A DNA stretch of 64,000 nt from Pantoea sp. BAV 3049. GTDB taxonomy: Bacteria > Pseudomonadota > Gammaproteobacteria > Enterobacterales > Enterobacteriaceae. The position numbers were made by a program, and so were the translations under genes. The notes under the pieces are model-generated. The model saw nothing but the letters and a program-made list of their open reading frames with translations, was not told the DNA's origin and ran no database searches. Positions 55,704-64,000 of the stretch are shown here, one piece after another (position 1 is the stretch's first letter; each line of letters starts with the position of its first letter). The stretch lies in NCBI RefSeq assembly GCF_009765445.1, contig NZ_WHOY01000031.1, forward strand, positions 1,056,959-1,120,958. Direction: 5' to 3'.

Positions 55704-56759
55704 TTATTGCTTCATATTCACGATAACGTTTTCCTGCCACAGACGAGGCAGCATTTTAGAGGCTTTGTCCCAGGCTTCCGGATCGGCAATCGGATGAGCA
55801 TTTTTATACTCAGAGTTCGGCAGCAGCTTGGCCTGAACGTCCGCAGGCAGAGTCAGATGCTCGGCGCGAATTGGACGGGCATAACCACGGGCCAGGTTGA
55901 TCTGACCGGCATCAGAGAAAATGTATTCACGAGCCAGTTTGGCGGCGTTAGGGTGTTTGGCGTACTTGTTGATGATGGTGGTATAGCCCGAAGTGATACT
56001 GCCGTCAGAAGGGATCACCACTTCGAATTTGCTCTTATCGATCTGATCGCGGTAGTTCAGGCCGTTGAAGTCCCAGACCACGGCAACCTGGATTTCACCC
56101 TTCTCGATGTTGGCAATCACCGGATCGGTCACGCCCAGGCGGCCTTCCTTTGCCAGGTCGCTGAAGAAGCTCAGCGCAGGTTTGAGGTTTTTCTCGCTGC
56201 CGCCCATTGCGTAAGCCGCCGCCAGCACGCCGTTCGCTGCCTGAGCCGCCACGCCAACGTCACCGATGGTCACCACGTATTTGCCTTTTTTCAGGTCTGC
56301 CCAGCTGTGCGGCACGTCTTTAACCTGATCTTTATTGACGATAAACGCGATGGTGCCGGTATAGGCCAGCATCCAGTTACCGTCTTTGTCTTTCGCCCAT
56401 GCCGGAACCTGATCCCAGGTACTCGGTTTGTAAGGTTGCGCCAGACCTTTCTGCACGGCTACCGGGCCGAAGGCCGCGCCGACGTCACCGATATCCGCCG
56501 TGGCATTACTCTTCTCAGCGGCAAATTTCGCCAGTTCCTGAGCAGAAGACATATCGGTATCACCATGCTGAATACCGTATTTACTGGTGATATCAGCCCA
56601 GGTTTCTTTCCAGTTAGCCCAGCTGTCAGGCATGCCGACGCTGTTCACTTGCCCTTCGCTTTTGGCCGCTTTTTCCAGAGCGGCCGTGTCGGCAGCATGC
56701 GCGCCCGGCAGGGCAAGGAAAATGGCACTGGCTAACACAGATGCGAACAAAGATTTCAT
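55704..56759 (-). CDS. ABC importer periplasmic substrate-binding protein
   Basis: A class-D/F-type binding protein of 351 residues with signal peptide (KSLFASVLASAIFLALPGAHA, cleavage near 23). Family-like features are SVGMPDSWANWKETWADI, IGDVGAAFGPVAVQKGLAQPYKP and AKLAREYIFSDAGQINLARGYARPI. It belongs with iron/polyamine/aminoethylphosphonate binders. It is the first gene of the five-gene operon and lies directly behind two palindromic operators. Substrate not known; the coupled phosphatase suggests a phosphate-ester or phosphonate compound. Confidence 0.9.
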   Translation of the reverse strand: MKSLFASVLASAIFLALPGAHAADTAALEKAAKSEGQVNSVGMPDSWANWKETWADITSKYGIQHGDTDMSSAQELAKFAAEKSNATADIGDVGAAFGPVAVQKGLAQPYKPSTWDQVPAWAKDKDGNWMLAYTGTIAFIVNKDQVKDVPHSWADLKKGKYVVTIGDVGVAAQAANGVLAAAYAMGGSEKNLKPALSFFSDLAKEGRLGVTDPVIANIEKGEIQVAVVWDFNGLNYRDQIDKSKFEVVIPSDGSITSGYTTIINKYAKHPNAAKLAREYIFSDAGQINLARGYARPIRAEHLTLPADVQAKLLPNSEYKNAHPIADPEAWDKASKMLPRLWQENVIVNMKQ

Positions 56760-56793
56760 AACTGCTGCTCCGGATGATAAGTTGAATGGCCTT

Positions 56794-56807
56794 CTGGACT
56801 AGTCCAG
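56794..56807. promoter_or_regulatory. Palindromic operator 1 (GntR-type)
   Basis: CTGGACTAGTCCAG is a perfect 14-bp palindrome, 35 bp before the binding-protein start. Its 12-bp core, TGGACTAGTCCA, recurs at 56868-56879, 73 bp away centre to centre (seven helical turns). It is probably bound by the UTRA-type GntR regulator encoded next to it. Confidence 0.75.
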
Positions 56808-56867
56808 CAAGATCCGAGCCAATCTAGCCTGGCGATATGACAGATTTATGTCAGGCCAGCGGGGTAC

Positions 56868-56879
56868 TGGACTAGTCCA
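56868..56879. promoter_or_regulatory. Palindromic operator 2 (GntR-type)
   Basis: TGGACTAGTCCA, identical to the core of operator 1, about 90 bp before the regulator start. Between the two operators lies another inverted repeat, TGACA-N6-TGTCA (56838-56853), which may be part of the promoter or a further site. The pair could control both divergent genes. Confidence 0.75.
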
Positions 56880-56966
56880 ACATTTCTGATAGCAGTGGTT
56901 TGGGGTTTACGCGCCACTGTCGTTCGAATTCTGTGCAGCTTCGCACCAAATTGAGGCTTTGATGTG

Positions 56967-57683
56967 ATGAAAGCATTAACTGTGGATGTCATTTGTCAGA
57001 CGCTGGGAGAGCGCATCCGCGCGGGCGATTTCGCTGCCAACGGTCGCCTGCCTTCCGAGCGCAGCCTCAGTGAGCAGTTCTCCACGACACGCATTACGCT
57101 ACGCGAGGCGCTGGGCCAGCTGGAGTCTCAGGGGATGATTTATCGTGAGCTGCGTCGTGGCTGGTTTATCGCCCCACCACGGCTGGCTTACGATCCGCTG
57201 TTGCGCAGCCACTTTCACGCCATGGCAGAACAGCAGGGGCGCACCGCGCAGACCGAAGTGCTCAACGCGCTGACGGTGAAGGTCAGCCGGGAGCTGGCCG
57301 ATAAACTGGAAATGCGTGAAGGGGATGACGTTTACCGTATCTGCCGCCTGCGGCGGATTGATAATCGTGCCGTGCTGTATGTTGAGCATTACCTCAACCC
57401 GGTCTATTTTCCTGACCTGCTGAGCTTTGATCTCACCCGTTCGCTGACCAATCTCTACCAGGAGGAATACGGTATCCGCTATGGCCGCGTAGGGTTCAAT
57501 ATGCTGCCCACTCCGCTGCCGAAGCTGGCTGCTCCGGCCCTAAAAGTCGCGGCTGGGAGCCCGGCTTTGTTCATTACCCGCATCAACCGGGATCAGCACG
57601 ACCGTATTATCGATTGTGACTACGAGTACTGGCGCTATGACGCTTTGTATATTGCCGTAGAGGTCAGAGAGGGACGGAGCTGA
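56967..57683 (+). CDS. GntR-family regulator with UTRA domain
   Basis: The 238-residue protein has a GntR winged helix (RIRAGDFAANGRLPSERSLSEQFSTTRITLREAL) and a C-terminal UTRA ligand domain (YRICRLRRIDNRAVLYVEHYLNP). This is the subfamily of PhnF/PhnR and sugar-phosphate sensors. GTG 56964 is in frame and has a better GAGG spacing than ATG 56967; I keep the ATG. It is divergent from the ABC/phosphatase operon and convergent with metH, and probably represses the operon by the two palindromes between them. Confidence 0.9.
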   Translation: MKALTVDVICQTLGERIRAGDFAANGRLPSERSLSEQFSTTRITLREALGQLESQGMIYRELRRGWFIAPPRLAYDPLLRSHFHAMAEQQGRTAQTEVLNALTVKVSRELADKLEMREGDDVYRICRLRRIDNRAVLYVEHYLNPVYFPDLLSFDLTRSLTNLYQEEYGIRYGRVGFNMLPTPLPKLAAPALKVAAGSPALFITRINRDQHDRIIDCDYEYWRYDALYIAVEVREGRS

Positions 57684-57727
57684 CGGCAGGACTCGTTGAA
57701 CAAATCCTGCAGGCCTGAAAAACGGTC

Positions 57728-61411
<3,684 letters not shown>

Positions 61412-61497
61412 TCTCAACCTCTTCCACGTCACCCTGCGGCAAATCCGCCAGCAGAATATACTGGCATAACTTTCCGGCAGGACAAAGTCAGCGATCT

Positions 61498-61510
61498 TGA
61501 GAGATTTTCA
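61498..61510. promoter_or_regulatory. Candidate MetR site upstream of metH
   Basis: Read on the minus strand: TGAAAATCTCTCA, one mismatch from TGAA-N5-TTCA, the MetR consensus. It lies 87 bp before the metH start. MetR activation of metH is known in E. coli. Confidence 0.4.
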
Positions 61511-61569
61511 GCTTGTGGAGGCAACTACTCCGACCAGTCAGGCTGACGTTGCATTATTGACCAATAAAA

Positions 61570-61584
61570 CGAAAATGATTTCCA
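61570..61584. promoter_or_regulatory. IclR-type operator before iclR
   Basis: CGAAAATGATTTCCA matches the IclR consensus TGGAAATNATTTCCA at all but two places. It lies 25 bp before the iclR start codon, fitting autorepression as in E. coli. Confidence 0.75.
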
Positions 61585-61609
61585 CATGGTGAAAACTAAG
61601 GAGCCTGCT

Positions 61610-62443
61610 ATGGCTACCCCCGCAGTGGTGAAACGCGGCAAGAAACCCCGCGCTGCCGCCGCTCAATCCGTTCAGCCAGCCGGTCAGGTACAGTCGCTGA
61701 CCCGCGGTCTTAAATTACTGGAATTTATCGCAGAATCGCACGGCAGCGTGGCACTGACCGAGCTTGCCCAGCAGGCCGGGCTGCCAAACTCCACCACCCA
61801 CCGTTTACTGACCACCATGCAACAGCAGGGCTTTGTTCGCCAGGTGGGCGATCTTGGCCTGTGGACCATTGGCGCACACGCTTTCGTGGTTGGCAGCAGC
61901 TTTTTGCAAAGCCGTAACCTGCTGGCGCTGGTGCATCCGATGCTACGCAAGCTGATGGAAGATTCTGGCGAAACGGTCAATCTGGCAGTGCTGGATCTCA
62001 GCGACCGTCAGGCGGTGATCATTGACCAGGTGCAATGCACCCAGCTGATGCGCATGTCCGCTCCTATTGGTGGCAAGCTGCCGATGCACGCTTCCGGCGC
62101 GGGTAAAGCCTTCCTCGCCAATCTGGATGATGCGCAGGTCAGCGAATTGCTGCATCGCCAGGGGTTGCACCACTACACGCCACAGACGCTGATGTCGCCG
62201 CACAGCCTGAAAGAGAACCTCGCGCTGGTGCGTAAGATGGGTTACGCCTTTGATGACGAAGAACATGCGCTGGGGCTGCGCTGCGTGGCGGCGTGCATTT
62301 ACGACGAGCATCACGAACCGTTTGCAGCCATCTCCATCTCCGGCCCGATTTCCCGCGTCACCGACGATCGTGTGACCGAGCTGGGTGCGCTGGTGATCAA
62401 GGCAGCGAAGGAAGTGACCCGCGAGTACGGTGGCATTCGCTAG
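61610..62443 (+). CDS. iclR: Acetate operon repressor IclR
   Basis: IclR represses the glyoxylate bypass operon aceBAK. The 277-residue product starts [13 protein letters not shown] (AAGGAG 7 nt upstream; the in-frame ATG-like start 61586 is less likely). It has the winged helix [39 protein letters not shown] and the effector domain with [24 protein letters not shown]. It has a slightly longer Lys/Ala-rich N-terminus than E. coli (274 residues). Convergent with aceK; their 3' ends overlap by 47 bp. Confidence 0.97.
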   Translation: MATPAVVKRGKKPRAAAAQSVQPAGQVQSLTRGLKLLEFIAESHGSVALTELAQQAGLPNSTTHRLLTTMQQQGFVRQVGDLGLWTIGAHAFVVGSSFLQSRNLLALVHPMLRKLMEDSGETVNLAVLDLSDRQAVIIDQVQCTQLMRMSAPIGGKLPMHASGAGKAFLANLDDAQVSELLHRQGLHHYTPQTLMSPHSLKENLALVRKMGYAFDDEEHALGLRCVAACIYDEHHEPFAAISISGPISRVTDDRVTELGALVIKAAKEVTREYGGIR

Positions 62444-64000
62444 TCTCTGTCAGGACGGAAAACCGGATGCTGGACGCCCTTTGCTCTGACCCGTAGCGCT
62501 GGCAGAAGCGCTGACGGCGGCGGTAGGCGTAAACATCCTCAATATGCCCGGCACGGATGCGCGCCTGCAGGCTTTGCCAGTAGCGGGCGCTGAACAGCTC
62601 GCTGTGCATCTCTTCAAAAAGCGCGGCAATCGCCGGATCGGCGCAGAGATAGTTGCGAAACTCCTCGGGGAAAATATCTTCCGGGGCCACGCTGTACCAG
62701 GGCTCAAAACTCAGCTCGTCCTCCGGGTAGCGCGGAGCCGGGATCTCACGGAAATTCACTTCCGTCATATAGCTGATTTCATCGTAGTCGTAGAAAACCA
62801 CCCGGCCGTGGCGCGTGACGCCAAAGTTTTTATACAGCAGGTCTCCGGGGAAGATGTTTGCCGCTGCCAGTTGCCTGACCGCGTTGCCGTACTCCTCAAT
62901 CGCTTCGCGCCGTTGCTGTGCATCTGCCTGTTCCAGCCAGATATTCAGCGGCGTCATCCGGCGTTCCAGGTAGAGGTGGCTGATCACCAGTTTACCCCCC
63001 TCTTCACACATTTTTTCCGGGATCTCGCGCTGTAATTCAGCCAGCAACTGTTCGCCGATACGGGCTTTATCGATAGCGAAATTTTCAAATTCCTGGGTGT
63101 CGGCCATCCTTCCCACACGATCGTGCTCTTTAACCAGCTGATAGCATTGCCGGACCCGTTCCGGCGTAACCTCTTTCTGCGGCGCAAAGCGATCTTTGAT
63201 CACCTTGAATACCCGATCGAAACCAGGCAGGGTGAACACCACCATCACCAGCCCCCGCACGCCGGGCGCAATCACAAACTGCTCCTGCGTTTCTGCCATG
63301 TAAGTCAGGTATTCGCGGTAACACTCTGTTTTTCCATGCTTCTGGCAGCCAATTGCCATATACAGTTCGGCCGTGGTTTTACCGGGCAGGATTTCACGCA
63401 GCCACTCCACCAGCGCGGCAGGCAGCGGTGCATACACCATAAAATAGGCACGGGCGAAGCCAAACACGATGCTGGCCTCGCGCCTGCGCGTCAGGCAGGT
63501 ATCCACATACAGCTCGCCCTGTTCACTGCGATGGATCGGCAGCAGAAAAGCGTAAACACCGGATGGCAGGCGCAGTTTAGCCACCATCCAGGCTGCTTTA
63601 TTGCGATAAAACAGTTCGTTAGCCACCTGCAGCGATCCCTGTGCGAGGTCGTCCTCAGCAAAGTTTTCCTGCAGGTGAGCAATGATAAAACGGATGTCCC
63701 GCGCCAGGTCCTGCCACGGCAGCCGCAGCGGCAAATCGTTGAGCACGCTGCTCAGCAGTGCATACCAGCCTGCAGCGGCGAAGAACGCTTTTGCCAGCGG
63801 GCGGGGAATGGAGCGGAAACGCCTCTCCGGCTGAGAGCTGAAGATAAACAACCTTTCCGGCGTCAGCAGCTGATGGCCGAACAGGCGACAATAGACTGAG
63901 TTAAAAAAACTTTCGGCGATTTCAAAGCGCGGATAGTCCGGCAACAATTCCGTGTAAATCGCCTTCACCCGCAGCAGGAAATCCCCGTCGTGAACCTGCT
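62397..64000 (-). CDS. aceK: Isocitrate dehydrogenase kinase/phosphatase AceK (partial, 5' end outside the window)
   Basis: AceK switches isocitrate dehydrogenase off and on by phosphorylation, steering carbon to the glyoxylate bypass. The frame is open to the window edge, so about 50 N-terminal residues or more are missing. The visible part keeps [33 protein letters not shown] [25 protein letters not shown], the ATP/phosphate loops [33 protein letters not shown] and [26 protein letters not shown]. After the usual end ([11 protein letters not shown]) it continues about 27 residues, rich in Ser/Arg, reading across the iclR 3' end. Confidence 0.96.
   Translation of the reverse strand, partial: QVHDGDFLLRVKAIYTELLPDYPRFEIAESFFNSVYCRLFGHQLLTPERLFIFSSQPERRFRSIPRPLAKAFFAAAGWYALLSSVLNDLPLRLPWQDLARDIRFIIAHLQENFAEDDLAQGSLQVANELFYRNKAAWMVAKLRLPSGVYAFLLPIHRSEQGELYVDTCLTRRREASIVFGFARAYFMVYAPLPAALVEWLREILPGKTTAELYMAIGCQKHGKTECYREYLTYMAETQEQFVIAPGVRGLVMVVFTLPGFDRVFKVIKDRFAPQKEVTPERVRQCYQLVKEHDRVGRMADTQEFENFAIDKARIGEQLLAELQREIPEKMCEEGGKLVISHLYLERRMTPLNIWLEQADAQQRREAIEEYGNAVRQLAAANIFPGDLLYKNFGVTRHGRVVFYDYDEISYMTEVNFREIPAPRYPEDELSFEPWYSVAPEDIFPEEFRNYLCADPAIAALFEEMHSELFSARYWQSLQARIRAGHIEDVYAYRRRQRFCQRYGSEQRASSIRFSVLTETSECHRTRGSLPSLP

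Noticed and set aside
55641..56735. Long antisense open frame over the binding-protein gene
   Set aside because: The minus-strand gene has a signal peptide and operon context; the plus-strand frame has no recognisable features.

Overview
The window is a chromosomal segment of a gamma-proteobacterium of the order Enterobacterales, most likely a member of the Erwiniaceae (Erwinia/Pantoea type). This rests on gene order and protein similarity recalled from memory, not on a database search. The backbone follows the Escherichia coli order around ssb-uvrA to aceK: ssb, uvrA, yjbR, yjbQ, tyrB, dnaB, qor, pspG, dusA, zur, yjbJ, dinF, lexA, dgkA, plsB, ubiA, ubiC, psiE, yjbHGFE, pgi, lysC, yjbB, metH, iclR, aceK. 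Known control sites sit where expected: SOS boxes at uvrA/ssb and lexA, a sigma-54 promoter at pspG, a lysine riboswitch before lysC, and an IclR-like box before iclR. No tRNA, rRNA, CRISPR array or insertion sequence was recognised.

The backbone is broken by accessory blocks at gene boundaries. (1) 3967-14966, between uvrA and yjbR: an alcohol dehydrogenase, then a transport and catabolic locus. The locus has a TenA-like protein, a BtpA/SgcQ-like TIM barrel, a PfkB kinase, a ribose-type ABC transporter, a LacI-type regulator with two perfect operators, a phosphotriesterase-family hydrolase, a glutamine-amidotransferase-like protein and an M20 deacylase. (2) 15389-16607, between yjbR and yjbQ: an AT-richer cassette with a lysozyme-fold protein and an overlapping gene for a small exported protein. 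It is bounded by a perfect 35-bp direct repeat of the yjbQ 3' end. (3) A YitT-type membrane protein and an Lrp/AsnC regulator where E. coli has alr. (4) 24441-31325, between dusA and zur: an MHS transporter with an in-frame stop, a hydroxyacid dehydrogenase, a split transketolase, a LysR regulator and an orphan TraF-like outer-membrane protein. (5) aqpZ and a PanS-like transporter after lysC. (6) 52239-57683, between yjbB and metH: an ABC importer with an alkaline-phosphatase-superfamily enzyme and a GntR/UTRA regulator, with two identical palindromic operators.

How the genes work together. The SOS genes (uvrA, ssb, lexA-dinF) share LexA boxes. yjbEFGH is an exopolysaccharide-linked operon with an internal terminator after yjbE. 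ubiCA makes the ubiquinone precursor. lysC is controlled by lysine through its leader. metH-iclR-aceK link methionine synthesis and the glyoxylate bypass. The accessory blocks look like substrate-specific uptake and breakdown modules with local regulators, plus one candidate antibacterial effector/immunity pair. That pair, in its 35-bp repeat frame, and the uvrA-yjbR catabolic locus are the most promising undescribed systems here.
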